This document shows, in pieces, positions 14,952 through 22,778 of a stretch of 29,017 bases of DNA. Numbering within the stretch: the first letter of the stretch is position 1; the number at the start of each line of letters is the position of its first letter. Source of the DNA: Sulfuriferula multivorans (GTDB lineage: Bacteria > Pseudomonadota > Gammaproteobacteria > Burkholderiales > Thiobacillaceae); the NCBI GenBank assembly GCA_010365175.1, contig JAAFGW010000003.1:1-29017 (forward strand), given 5' to 3'. The position numbers and the translations under genes are program-made. The notes under the pieces are model-generated. The model had not been told where the DNA came from, did not search any database, and was given only the letters and a program-made list of their open reading frames with translations.

Positions 14952-15362
14952 TTCTATCTCCTAAATAGTGCTTGTGTTCAAGATCAAGCTGGAGTGCCGC
15001 CCGTCGTCACCCGACTGGTGGTGGCAGTCACAATTCACGTGGCCCAGGAGCGCAAGCGAAATTTAGCATGGTGCACGACGTTTTCATTCGCCTTTTCAAT
15101 CTTAAACGGGTGTTAATATTACCCGATTCTACCTTTCTGAAGACTATTCAACCGAAACCTCCATGATCTTCGGCGAAGTTTATCGTCACGGTGGAGAATG
15201 GGAATTCAAAGCGGTATGACAAGGCTATGCGGGCGGTCTGCGCGCGCTGGCGATTCATCACGGTGTGGATGTACAGTAAGAATGTCGTTACGAAATTTAG
15301 TCACGATAGATAGGCGCGATAGTAATGCGTATTTTTATTCACTTCTTCAAGGAGCATATTTC
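14952..15362. promoter_or_regulatory. Divergent control region between the two Ter arms
   Basis: This 411-base gap separates minus-strand and plus-strand terD genes and must hold promoters for both arms. It contains the TerD relic (15133-15279) and an imperfect palindrome, CGGGT and ACCCG around an AT-rich centre (15107-15125), that could be an operator for the minus arm. Ribosome sites AGGAG (minus) and AAGGAG (15349-15354, plus) are clear. I cannot place either promoter with confidence. Confidence 0.45.
15133..15279 (+). pseudogene. C-terminal relic of a terD gene
   Basis: About 49 codons read as the end of a TerD protein: LSEDYSTETSMIFGEVYRHG, then EWEFKAV, a TGA where glycine is expected, then QGYAGGL and a normal TAA end. 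No N-terminal part or start survives. It is closest to the terD at 14373 but in the opposite orientation, so it is a leftover of an inverted copy or of a former plus-strand gene. Confidence 0.8.
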
Positions 15363-15938
15363 ATGGCAATTAGTCTGCAAAAAGGCGGCAACATCAATCT
15401 GAGCAAAGAAGCGCCCTCCCTCAAAAAGATGGTGATCGGACTCGGCTGGGATCCACGCGCAACCGACGGCGCGAAGTTCGATCTTGACGCTAGCGCGTTC
15501 ATGTTGAAGGCGGATGGCAAGGTTCGTTCCGACGCCGATTTCATTTTTTACAACAATCTGAAATCGACGGATGGGTCTGTCGCCCACGCTGGCGACAATA
15601 CAGACGGAGCTGGTGAAGGCGACGACGAAAAAATCTTGGTTGATTTGTCGGCGGTTCCGCCTGAAGTTGACAAAATCACGATCGTAGTCACCATCCACGA
15701 TGCCGAGTCGCGCAAGCAAAACTTCGGCATGGTCGGAAAATCCTATATTCGCTGCCTCGATGCCAATGGCGACAAGGAAGTTGCGCGTTACGACTTATCG
15801 GAAGACGGCTCGACTGAAACAGCGATGATCTTTGGTGAAATTTACCGCGCTGGTGCTGAATGGAAATTCAAGGCAGTCGGACAGGGCTTCGCAGGCGGAC
15901 TCGGCCCACTCGCACGGTCGTTCGGCGCTAACGCTTGA
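15363..15938 (+). CDS. terD: TerD-family calcium-binding protein (TerD/TerE type)
   Basis: A 191-residue canonical TerD domain: MAISLQKGGNINLSKE, KFDLDASAFML (39-48), calcium loop GDNTDGAGEGDDEKI (78-91), TIHDAESRKQNFGMV, and KFKAVGQGFAGGLGPL at the end. The start at 15363 is set by AAGGAG nine bases upstream and by alignment with the other paralogues; the open frame upstream covers relic DNA. It opens the plus-strand arm. TerD proteins are cytosolic Ca2+ binders thought to assemble beneath the membrane with TerC. No damage is visible. Confidence 0.94.
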   Translation: MAISLQKGGNINLSKEAPSLKKMVIGLGWDPRATDGAKFDLDASAFMLKADGKVRSDADFIFYNNLKSTDGSVAHAGDNTDGAGEGDDEKILVDLSAVPPEVDKITIVVTIHDAESRKQNFGMVGKSYIRCLDANGDKEVARYDLSEDGSTETAMIFGEIYRAGAEWKFKAVGQGFAGGLGPLARSFGANA

Positions 15939-15998
15939 TCGATTATCGAGACACTGCATGATGCTATTCGCACGGGGCCAACGCCTGTAAATTCGGGA

Positions 15999-16326
15999 TG
16001 TCATCCCGATGAGCGCCTTTCGAGTAGATATTGCCGTGCCTGGCTTGCCGGTCGATTGCGCCTGTTTTGGGCAGGACTCGACCGGCAAGTTATCCGATGA
16101 TCATCACATGACGTTTCTCAATCAACCTCGTACTCCTTGCGGCGGGGTTGATGTGTTCGGCGCAGAATATCCGGCCTGCTTCGCCTTCAAGCTTGATCTC
16201 CTGCCTGCATCCATTGACCGTGTTGTGGTTGCCGTCAGAGCAATCCGATGCTGTCTTGTATGATTTTCTGATGAAGGAATACCCGGACTGGCTGAAGCTG
16301 GCAGCCCGGCAAGGTTTGCTTGCATA
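15999..16326 (+). pseudogene. Degenerate TerF-like gene (TerD N-terminus plus a foreign-frame tail)
   Basis: The first part (16009 to ~16238) encodes FRVDIAVPGLPVDCACFGQD, TGKLSDD, TFLNQ and LLPASIDRVVVAV, which matches the N-terminal TerD-like domain of the TerA-like protein at 22779. The frame then ends at a TGA. In another frame an open stretch ends YDFLMKEYPDWLKLAARQG plus LLA and a TAA (16324-16326). A tail ending in YPxWL is reminiscent of vWA-carrying TerF proteins, so this may be a terF with its centre deleted and the frame shifted. The TerD part is clear; the TerF identity is tentative. Confidence 0.65.
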
Positions 16327-16371
16327 AGGCGCTTCCTCCACTGCACTATTCCACAGCAGAGAATATTTGAA

Positions 16372-17070
16372 ATGACAGTATTTACTTCAACCGGCGAGGT
16401 TGATCCATTTCTTCACGTTGCCCTACAAAAGGGTGACAAAATCTATTGCGAGTCTGATGCGATGGTGATGATGGAAACCACGCTTGACCTTAAAGGAAAA
16501 ATGACTGGCGGCATTGGCAGCGCGATCATGCGCCGCTTTGCCAACGGTGAATCATTTTTTCAGCAACACATTGAAGCCGTGCGTGGAAATGGCGATTGTC
16601 TTCTGTCGCCGGTGTTGCCCGGCGCGCTTGAAATTGTCGACATCGGTGCGCAGCAATATTTGTTGAACGATGGTGCTTTCGTAGCCGCCACATCGGGTAC
16701 GGAACTGAAAGTGCGGATGCAAAGCATCGGCAATGCCCTGTTTGCGCAGTCGGGCGGGTTCTTTGTTATGGAAACATCCGGTTCTGGTCAAGTCGTCGTG
16801 TCGGGGTTCGGATCGATGTTCAAACTTGATGTCGCACCCGGGAAGGACGTGATCATCGATAACTCTCATGTTGTGTGCTGGGATAGCACACTGCAGTACG
16901 AAATTTCCGTGACCACCGGCAACGGTGGTGGGCTGGGTGGAATGCTCGGCAATCTCGTCAACAGCGTAACCAGCGGAGAAGGCATCGTTTTGAAATTCAG
17001 TGGATCTGGCAAGGTTTTCATCTGTTCACGAAATCGCGATTCATTTGTCAAAATGATGAATAAAAAGTGA
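16372..17070 (+). CDS. AIM24/TIGR00266-family protein
   Basis: A 232-residue beta-rich protein of the AIM24 (DUF124) family. Signs are the repeated short hairpins (LKGKMTGGIG, MQSIGNALFAQSGGFFVMET), VLPGALEIVDIG in the middle, and the closing GEGIVLKFSGSGKVFICSRN. The family forms a double beta-helix/cupin-like trimer and has no established enzymatic role; members are often linked to stress genes, including ter clusters. It lies between terD genes on the same strand and is probably co-transcribed. No signal peptide or membrane segment is visible. Confidence 0.85.
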   Translation: MTVFTSTGEVDPFLHVALQKGDKIYCESDAMVMMETTLDLKGKMTGGIGSAIMRRFANGESFFQQHIEAVRGNGDCLLSPVLPGALEIVDIGAQQYLLNDGAFVAATSGTELKVRMQSIGNALFAQSGGFFVMETSGSGQVVVSGFGSMFKLDVAPGKDVIIDNSHVVCWDSTLQYEISVTTGNGGGLGGMLGNLVNSVTSGEGIVLKFSGSGKVFICSRNRDSFVKMMNKK

Positions 17071-17161
17071 CCAGGCAGCAGGATAGGTATCTAGTATTTC
17101 ACCTGGGGTAAGCGCCACCGGCTTCAGGCCATCAACAATTCAATCACATAAGGAGTTCGGC

Positions 17162-17743
17162 ATGGCTATCAATCTGACAAAAGGTCAAAAAATATCCCTC
17201 GATAAAGAGGCTGGCGTCAAGTTAACCAAAATAATCATGGGATTGGGATGGGATGCAGTCAAATCCAAAGGGTTCCTTGGGTTTGGCGGCAGTGCGCCTG
17301 ATATCGATCTCGATGCTTCCTGCGTCATGTTTGACGAACAGGGAGCTCAGGTCGACGCTGTCTGGTTCCGCCAGTTGCACTCGAAGGATGGTTCAGTGGT
17401 TCATACCGGCGATAATCGTACCGGTGCCGGCGATGGTGACGATGAGCAAATCATTGTTGATTTGACAAAGGTGCCTGACAACATCAAAAGCTTGGTGTTT
17501 ACAGTGAATAGTTTCACCGGCCAGAATTTCTCGCAAATCGAAAATGCGACCTGCCGCATCGTTAATGGAAGCGATAAGAAGGAAGTTGCGCGCTTCAACC
17601 TGTCAACATTGGGCTCGCATAATGCGCAGATCATGGCCAAGATTTATCGTCATGGCGGCGAATGGAAAATGCACGCTATCGGTGAAATCGGCAATGGCCG
17701 TACCTTCGATGAACTGATGCCGCAGATTACTCCCCACTTGTAA
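17162..17743 (+). CDS. TerD-family calcium-binding protein (TerX/TerZ-like)
   Basis: A 193-residue TerD domain: MAINLTKGQKISLDKE, IIMGLGWD, DIDLDASCVMF, calcium loop GDNRTGAGDGDDEQI, and EWKMHAIGEIG near the end. It has a short insert (GFLGFGGSAPD) between GLGWD and DLDA and the ending lacks the usual GGLG, as in the minus-strand protein at 12481, so these two make a separate subfamily. AAGGAG precedes the ATG. The stop lies seven bases before the ATP-grasp gene, linking a calcium-binding protein directly with the biosynthetic set. Confidence 0.92.
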   Translation: MAINLTKGQKISLDKEAGVKLTKIIMGLGWDAVKSKGFLGFGGSAPDIDLDASCVMFDEQGAQVDAVWFRQLHSKDGSVVHTGDNRTGAGDGDDEQIIVDLTKVPDNIKSLVFTVNSFTGQNFSQIENATCRIVNGSDKKEVARFNLSTLGSHNAQIMAKIYRHGGEWKMHAIGEIGNGRTFDELMPQITPHL

Positions 17744-17750
17744 GAGATCC

Positions 17751-18773
17751 ATGCAGCGCGTCTGGTTCAATAAAACATTCTCATCCGTTGCTGCAGCCAT
17801 CCGCCTGATTCGTGAGGCGGATGGCTGCGCCGATTATTACATTCTGTGTAGCAGTACCAATCCGCATGCGCCCGCTTTTCTGGCAGCGCACGAATCGGCC
17901 ATTGAGCCGAGCGGTCTGAAAGGTGAAGCCTACCTGGATTGGTGTCTGCATTTTTGCAGAGAAAATTGCATCGGAATTTTTGTGCCCGGCAAGGAGGCAA
18001 GCCTAGTGAGCGCGGCACGCGCGCAGTTTGCTGCGCAGGGAACACGGGTCTTGTGCACAGCATCGCAGGAAGTGCTGCACTTATTGCACGACAAGGCGCG
18101 TTTTTATCAAACGGTTGATTTGACGCTCGCGCCACCTGCGGCATTTCGGGTGGTTGAAAATGCCGTGCAATTCGACGCCGCTTATCGCGAACTCAGAAAG
18201 GAACATTCGAAGCTATGCCTGAAGCCTTCGGTTTCCGTCTATGGACTTGGCTTTTCCGTCATTGATGAAGAACGTTCCAGCGCGCAATTGCTGCTCGAAG
18301 GCGTTCAGTATCACATCGGTCTTGACGATCTCCGGCGTGGCCTCTCCGCCATGGGTGAATTCCGCACAATGCTGGTAATGGAATACCTGAATGGACATGA
18401 GTACAGTGTCGATTGCGTTGGTGACAATGGACGTCTGATTTGCGCGATTCAGCGCAAGAAAGCCATGGTCGCCGGTCAGGGGCAAACCATTGATATGCGA
18501 CACGATATTTTGGAAAGTGTCAGACAGTTGACCGCTGTCTATGGATTGAACGGCGTGTTCAATGTGCAATTCCGCGAAGGGAAAAACGGACTCGGCCTGC
18601 TTGAAATCAATCCGCGCATGTCAGGTGGAATTGCGATGGCATGTCTGGCAGGGCCCAATCTGCCTTACTTGGCCTTGAGGGGATTCGATCTCGGCTTCGA
18701 GGGCTTGCCGATTCCGGCAATTCGCGCTGGCATTCGCGTGGCAGAAATGGCGTGCGCGACGGAGTTGCAGTGA
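17751..18773 (+). CDS. ATP-grasp enzyme of the Ter biosynthetic module
   Basis: A 340-residue ATP-grasp protein. Visible parts are an N-terminal Rossmann-like region, LLHDKARFYQ (~106-115, start of the ATP-grasp domain), LCLKPSVSVYGLGF with the ATP-binding lysine, VMEYLNGHEYSVDCVGDN (~205-222), and the metal site FNVQFREGKNGLGLLEINPR (~273-292). ATP-grasp enzymes form carboxylate-amine or related bonds through an acyl phosphate; the substrate is unknown. In Ter clusters it is predicted to act with the following PRTase, HAD, PELOTA and lyase proteins to build a nucleoside-like compound. The stop overlaps the next gene's GTG. A strong hairpin lies 42 bases into the gene. Confidence 0.88.
   Translation: MQRVWFNKTFSSVAAAIRLIREADGCADYYILCSSTNPHAPAFLAAHESAIEPSGLKGEAYLDWCLHFCRENCIGIFVPGKEASLVSAARAQFAAQGTRVLCTASQEVLHLLHDKARFYQTVDLTLAPPAAFRVVENAVQFDAAYRELRKEHSKLCLKPSVSVYGLGFSVIDEERSSAQLLLEGVQYHIGLDDLRRGLSAMGEFRTMLVMEYLNGHEYSVDCVGDNGRLICAIQRKKAMVAGQGQTIDMRHDILESVRQLTAVYGLNGVFNVQFREGKNGLGLLEINPRMSGGIAMACLAGPNLPYLALRGFDLGFEGLPIPAIRAGIRVAEMACATELQ
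17793..17828 (+). other. Perfect 14-bp stem-loop inside the start of the ATP-grasp gene
   Basis: GCAGCCATCCGCCT (17793-17806) and AGGCGGATGGCTGC (17815-17828) are exact reverse complements around an 8-base loop. It begins 42 bases after the ATG. No T-run follows, so it is not a classical terminator. An RNA processing, stability or translation-control element between terD and the biosynthetic genes is possible. Confidence 0.85.
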
Positions 18774-19966
18774 ACCTAATAATCGACAAGCCGCAAGCCC
18801 TGGCGGCAGAGGCGAGGATAGTCGCGTTACCAACCGGCTTGATGGAACTGAAGGTTGATGCCGGTCCATTCCGCCTTGATGATTTGATCGGGTTTGCGGC
18901 GCGCGCAAACGCCAAGCGCGGCTTCTTATTTCTCAGCAAGGTATTGGGCAAGCACTGGCCGGTGGCGCCGTGGGTTATGCGCAATATCCACGGCGCGCTA
19001 GCCGCGCAGGTGCCAGCAGATTTGCCAGGTCCGGTGGCGTTCATTGCAATGGCTGAAACCGCCATTGGATTGGGACAAGGGGTTTTTGAAGCCTATATTC
19101 AAGCCAATCCGGCCAAGGCAGCATTATTTCTGCATACGTCGCGCTATCACGTAGGCGATACGCAGATCATCGAATTCCAGGAAGCGCATAGCCATGCGCC
19201 GCGCCAGTTCTTGCATATGCCAACGGATGAGGCTTTGCGCAATCTCTTGCTCAGCGCACGATCGCTGGTTCTGGTCGATGATGAAGCCAGTACCGGTAAT
19301 ACCTTCCTGAATTTGACTGCAGCGTGCCGCGTCCTGAACCCGGCTATCGAGCGCGTGCATCTGGCAGTGATTACCAATTTCATGGGGCAGACAGCGAATG
19401 ACGCGCTGTCGCGCCGCTTCGCGATCGAGGTCACGACAGGCGCGGCGCTCAGTGGCGAATATACATTCACGGCTGGGCAATTGCAGCAACCAACGGCTGC
19501 GGCGCAATTATTCGAAGCGCATGCTGATCGGGGAGCAAGCGCATCATTTGGCAGGCTGGGCCTTGATCGTCCTCTCTCCGTGCCAATTGAATTGGCCGGT
19601 CGCCTCTGTGCCTCCATCCTGCCCGGGGAGAGGGCGCTGGTGCTCGGTACGGGAGAATTCATGCACATGGCATTTCAACTTGGGTGCGGGCTCGAAGAGC
19701 ATGGCATTGACGTCGTGGTGCAAGCAACTACCCGTTCTCCGATTTTGCAATGGGGCGCTGTTGGTCATGCGATGTGCTTCCCCGACAATTACGGAGAGGG
19801 CGTGGAAAATTACCTCTATAACGTCGCCCCGGACCAGTATGATCACGTTTTTATCTGCCACGAGACGCCGCCTAATGCGGCGCTGCATCAGCTTGCGGAT
19901 GCGGTCGGTGGCCGTTTATTTCATTTTTCGTCCGAGAATAAAATTGAAGAAATACCTGTTCGTTGA
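18770..19966 (+). CDS. Phosphoribosyltransferase with TRSP domain, Ter biosynthetic module
   Basis: A 398-residue protein. The N-terminal ~220 residues are an orotate-PRTase-like fold with the PRPP-binding motif LVLVDDEASTGNTF (166-179). The C-terminal part (from ~255; LGLDRPLSVPIELAG, then VLGTGEFMHMAFQLG) fits the TRSP domain usually fused to it. It likely transfers ribose-5-phosphate to a base-like acceptor in the predicted nucleoside pathway. I set the start at GTG 18770, overlapping the ATP-grasp stop (GTGA) behind CGGAG; the longer open frame would overlap that gene by over 100 bases. The stop is overlapped by the HAD gene. Confidence 0.88.
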   Translation: MNLIIDKPQALAAEARIVALPTGLMELKVDAGPFRLDDLIGFAARANAKRGFLFLSKVLGKHWPVAPWVMRNIHGALAAQVPADLPGPVAFIAMAETAIGLGQGVFEAYIQANPAKAALFLHTSRYHVGDTQIIEFQEAHSHAPRQFLHMPTDEALRNLLLSARSLVLVDDEASTGNTFLNLTAACRVLNPAIERVHLAVITNFMGQTANDALSRRFAIEVTTGAALSGEYTFTAGQLQQPTAAAQLFEAHADRGASASFGRLGLDRPLSVPIELAGRLCASILPGERALVLGTGEFMHMAFQLGCGLEEHGIDVVVQATTRSPILQWGAVGHAMCFPDNYGEGVENYLYNVAPDQYDHVFICHETPPNAALHQLADAVGGRLFHFSSENKIEEIPVR

Positions 19967-20696
19967 CCTAGACGACACTTTGTTCCAAACGCCCGGTAAG
20001 TGTGCGAATGAACAAGATTTGCGTCCTGTGGCCTATCTAAAGGACGGCGCAGCCTGTTCCTTTTCCACCGCGCGCCAGCGTGCCTTGTTTGACCTGATGC
20101 AGCGTGAAATGACGCTGATTCCTACCACTGCGCGTAACCGCGATGCCATGAGCAGGGTTGACTTGCCTTTTTCCAGCTATTCCATCGTCGATTACGGCGG
20201 TCTCATCCTGGAGCCGGGAGGCGCGCTGGATTACGATTGGACCGAAACGATGCGCGTTGACATGGAGCGCGCCTTCGGCGGCCTGAAAGAGGCGATGCGA
20301 GTGATTGACGATTACGCGGAAAGCACGGGACAGGAAGGCCGAGCGCGCCTGATCGAAGATTGCGCCATCCCTTTTTACGTCGTGGTCAAGGACCCGCAAA
20401 AAAAACCAGAAGTACTGGAGCGACTCGAACGCGAGGCCGTCGGGCCATGGATCGAAGCAGAAGGAAGAGATTTTTTCATTCATCGCAATGGCAACAACCT
20501 GGCGGTACTGCCAAAGACATTGAACAAGGCACGCGCCGTTGCATATTTACGCCAGCGGATACAAGCCGAACATGGTGAGATCATGACCTTCGGCATGGGT
20601 GACAGCAAATCGGATGCGCGCTTTATGGCGGCCTGCGATTATGCGATTATTCCCGGCGGCAGCCAACTGGCTGCGCTGACGGTGGGTGCGCTATGA
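19944..20696 (+). CDS. HAD-family phosphatase of the Ter biosynthetic module
   Basis: A 250-residue HAD hydrolase. Motif I is VDLDDTLF (7-14) with the nucleophile and acid/base aspartates, motif II is PTTAR (60-64), and motif IV is GMGDSKSDARF (217-227). A cap region lies between. It would remove a phosphate, plausibly from the PRTase product. The chosen start is TTG at 19944, because motif I begins only a few codons later and no ATG is available there; the gene overlaps the PRTase by 23 bases. It overlaps the next gene by four bases (ATGA). A sucrose-phosphatase-like HAD subgroup is the nearest general resemblance. Confidence 0.85.
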   Translation: MKKYLFVDLDDTLFQTPGKCANEQDLRPVAYLKDGAACSFSTARQRALFDLMQREMTLIPTTARNRDAMSRVDLPFSSYSIVDYGGLILEPGGALDYDWTETMRVDMERAFGGLKEAMRVIDDYAESTGQEGRARLIEDCAIPFYVVVKDPQKKPEVLERLEREAVGPWIEAEGRDFFIHRNGNNLAVLPKTLNKARAVAYLRQRIQAEHGEIMTFGMGDSKSDARFMAACDYAIIPGGSQLAALTVGAL

Positions 20697-21802
20697 ACTT
20701 AATGGACAACCGGGGTTTTTGTGGAAGCTATCGACCCGGCGACGTTGATTTCTTGTTAAAGCGCCTGGCGCAGCAGCCGTTTGTAGATATTGAGCGCAAG
20801 GAGCAGTTGATACAGTCTGGCCAGCGCCACTACAGTGAAATGTTGTCGCCGGAAGCGTTGCCTTCGGCGCGCTACCTGAAAATATTCAAGGACGCTTACG
20901 CAACCAATCGTCAACAGATGGCAAGCGATTGCCTAGCGCTGGCATCGTTGATAGCGGCGCGGCGCGGCGCTTCCATTACCCTGGTATCACTGGTACGCGC
21001 GGGAACGCCGGTTGGCGTCATTCTCCAGCATCTGTTGCGGCGTGTCATGGGGCGGCAAGTTGCTCATTATTCGGTATCCATTATCCGGGATCGCGGGATC
21101 GACGAAGTGGCGCTTCGCTATATTCTGGCGCAAGGCCATGCACCGGAGTCGATTGTGTTCATTGATGGCTGGACCGGTAAAGGCGTGATTTCGCGCGTGC
21201 TGGAGCAGGCCGTGGCCGATTTCAATCAGCGCAATGAGGTATTGATCGACGCTGGCCTCTATGTACTGTCGGATCTGGCCGGCACCGCTGCGTGCGCGGC
21301 ATCGTCGCTTGACTACCTGATACCGTCCAGTATTTTGAATGCGACCATATCGGGATTGGTCAGCCGTTCGGTATTGAACGAATCGATTGGACCCGGTGAC
21401 TTTCATGGTTGTGTTTATTACGATGGATTCGAGCCGCACGATCTGTCGCGTGAATTTGCAGACGGCTTGATCGCCGATGGCGTTGCGCTGGCTGCACGTG
21501 ATGGGATACCAGAAATAGCGGCAATTGATCGTGCTGCAGTCGCCGCAGTCTCTAAGGACTTTTTGCAGGCACTGATGTTGCAGCATGGAATTTCCGACGT
21601 AAACCTTGTCAAGCCTGGCATCGGCGAAGCCACGCGGGTCTTGTTGCGCAGGGTGCCGCACCTGTTGATTCTACGCAATCCGGACGCGCCGGATGTCGCG
21701 CATTTGAAGTTGCTTGCCACAGAAAAATCGGTTCCGATTATCGTCGATTCCAATTTATCTTACCAAGCCGTGTCGCTTATCAGGAGTGCCTTGGATGGCT
21801 AA
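20693..21802 (+). CDS. StiP-type protein: PRTase-like domain plus PELOTA RNA-binding domain
   Basis: A 369-residue protein. The first ~270 residues form a divergent PRTase-like domain with VSLVRAGTPVGV (98-109) and the PRPP-loop-like IVFIDGWTGKGV (154-165). The C-terminal ~80 residues (DVNLVKPGIGEATRVLLRR, then IVDSNLSYQAVSLIR) fit a PELOTA RNA-binding domain. Databases often label this family cysteine protease StiP, but the PRTase-like motifs argue for a nucleotide-related reaction. It is coupled to the HAD gene upstream and overlaps the lyase gene by eight bases. Presence of an RNA-binding domain suggests that the pathway modifies or senses RNA; that is inference. Confidence 0.87.
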   Translation: MNLMDNRGFCGSYRPGDVDFLLKRLAQQPFVDIERKEQLIQSGQRHYSEMLSPEALPSARYLKIFKDAYATNRQQMASDCLALASLIAARRGASITLVSLVRAGTPVGVILQHLLRRVMGRQVAHYSVSIIRDRGIDEVALRYILAQGHAPESIVFIDGWTGKGVISRVLEQAVADFNQRNEVLIDAGLYVLSDLAGTAACAASSLDYLIPSSILNATISGLVSRSVLNESIGPGDFHGCVYYDGFEPHDLSREFADGLIADGVALAARDGIPEIAAIDRAAVAAVSKDFLQALMLQHGISDVNLVKPGIGEATRVLLRRVPHLLILRNPDAPDVAHLKLLATEKSVPIIVDSNLSYQAVSLIRSALDG

Positions 21803-22724
21803 TATAAAAACGCTAGGCGCCTCCTTGTACGTGCCAGCATCACACAAGGACTTGCAGCAGATTGCCGACGGAGAATTGCTTGGCGAGTTGCGCTCGCTTA
21901 TTTTTTGCACCGAGGATGCTGTTGCCGATAGCGAACTGAGTTACGCCTTGTTCAATTTGTCACTGGTGCTTCAATTAATGATTGAGCGACCGGAAACGGA
22001 TCGTTTCGTGCGTGTCCGCAACCCAGATGTCATGCAGCGCGTGCTGGAGATGCCTGGCTCGGAAAAATTGACCGGCTTCGTGCTACCGAAAACGACGCGG
22101 CACAATTTCGACGCCTATTTCCGACAAGTGCGCAAGACCCGCCACATGTTGATGCCGACTCTTGAAACAGCCGAAGTGTTTGACGAAGCAGAAATGAAGC
22201 TGTTTCGGCAATGCCTGGAGCGGCCGGGCGTTCGTGATCACATCCTTGCATTGCGCATCGGCGGCAATGACCTGCTGGCCTTGCTGGGCATACGCCGACC
22301 ACGCAACATGACCATATACCGGACGCCGCTGGGCCCGATCATTGCGAAACTGGTGACGACATTCCGGCCTTACGGTTTTGTCTTGACTGGGCCGGTTTTT
22401 GAACATCTTGACAATCCGTCGCTGCTGGCGCTGGAGGTGCAGGAGGACCTGGCCTATGGGATGGTCGGCAAGACTGCCATACATCCAAGCCAGGTTGCGC
22501 TGATTGAACATCACTACCGTGTGCAGCCCAATGATGTCGAGGTGGCATTGCGGATGTTGGATCCGGCAAGTCCCGCAGTATTCAAAATGCATGATTCCAT
22601 GTGTGAAGTTGCCACACATCGCGCCTGGGCGCATGGCATCGTCGAGCAGGCGCGCGTGTTTGGCACCCATCACGTAGGCGATGATAGCAATGGCGTGAAT
22701 GGTGTGGTCGGCATTGGTATCTGA
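21795..22724 (+). CDS. HpcH/HpaI aldolase / citrate-lyase-beta-like enzyme
   Basis: A 309-residue TIM-barrel protein of the CitE/HpcH group. Recognisable are GASLYVPASHKDL at the start, FVRVRNPDVM (~74-83) for the first strand and loop, GFVLPKT (~97-103), LRIGGNDLLALLGIRRPR (~161-178) with the metal/CoA region, and AIHPSQV near the end, a hallmark of the family. It would cleave or form a C-C bond in the Ter biosynthetic pathway; the substrate is unknown. The start at 21795 lies within the end of the StiP-type gene, so the two are coupled. It is the last of five overlapping enzyme genes. Confidence 0.88.
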   Translation: MANIKTLGASLYVPASHKDLQQIADGELLGELRSLIFCTEDAVADSELSYALFNLSLVLQLMIERPETDRFVRVRNPDVMQRVLEMPGSEKLTGFVLPKTTRHNFDAYFRQVRKTRHMLMPTLETAEVFDEAEMKLFRQCLERPGVRDHILALRIGGNDLLALLGIRRPRNMTIYRTPLGPIIAKLVTTFRPYGFVLTGPVFEHLDNPSLLALEVQEDLAYGMVGKTAIHPSQVALIEHHYRVQPNDVEVALRMLDPASPAVFKMHDSMCEVATHRAWAHGIVEQARVFGTHHVGDDSNGVNGVVGIGI

Positions 22725-22778
22725 TGTTTTGCGCCATTATTGAATGACCCACAAAATTTAAAGTAAGGATGGCAAACA

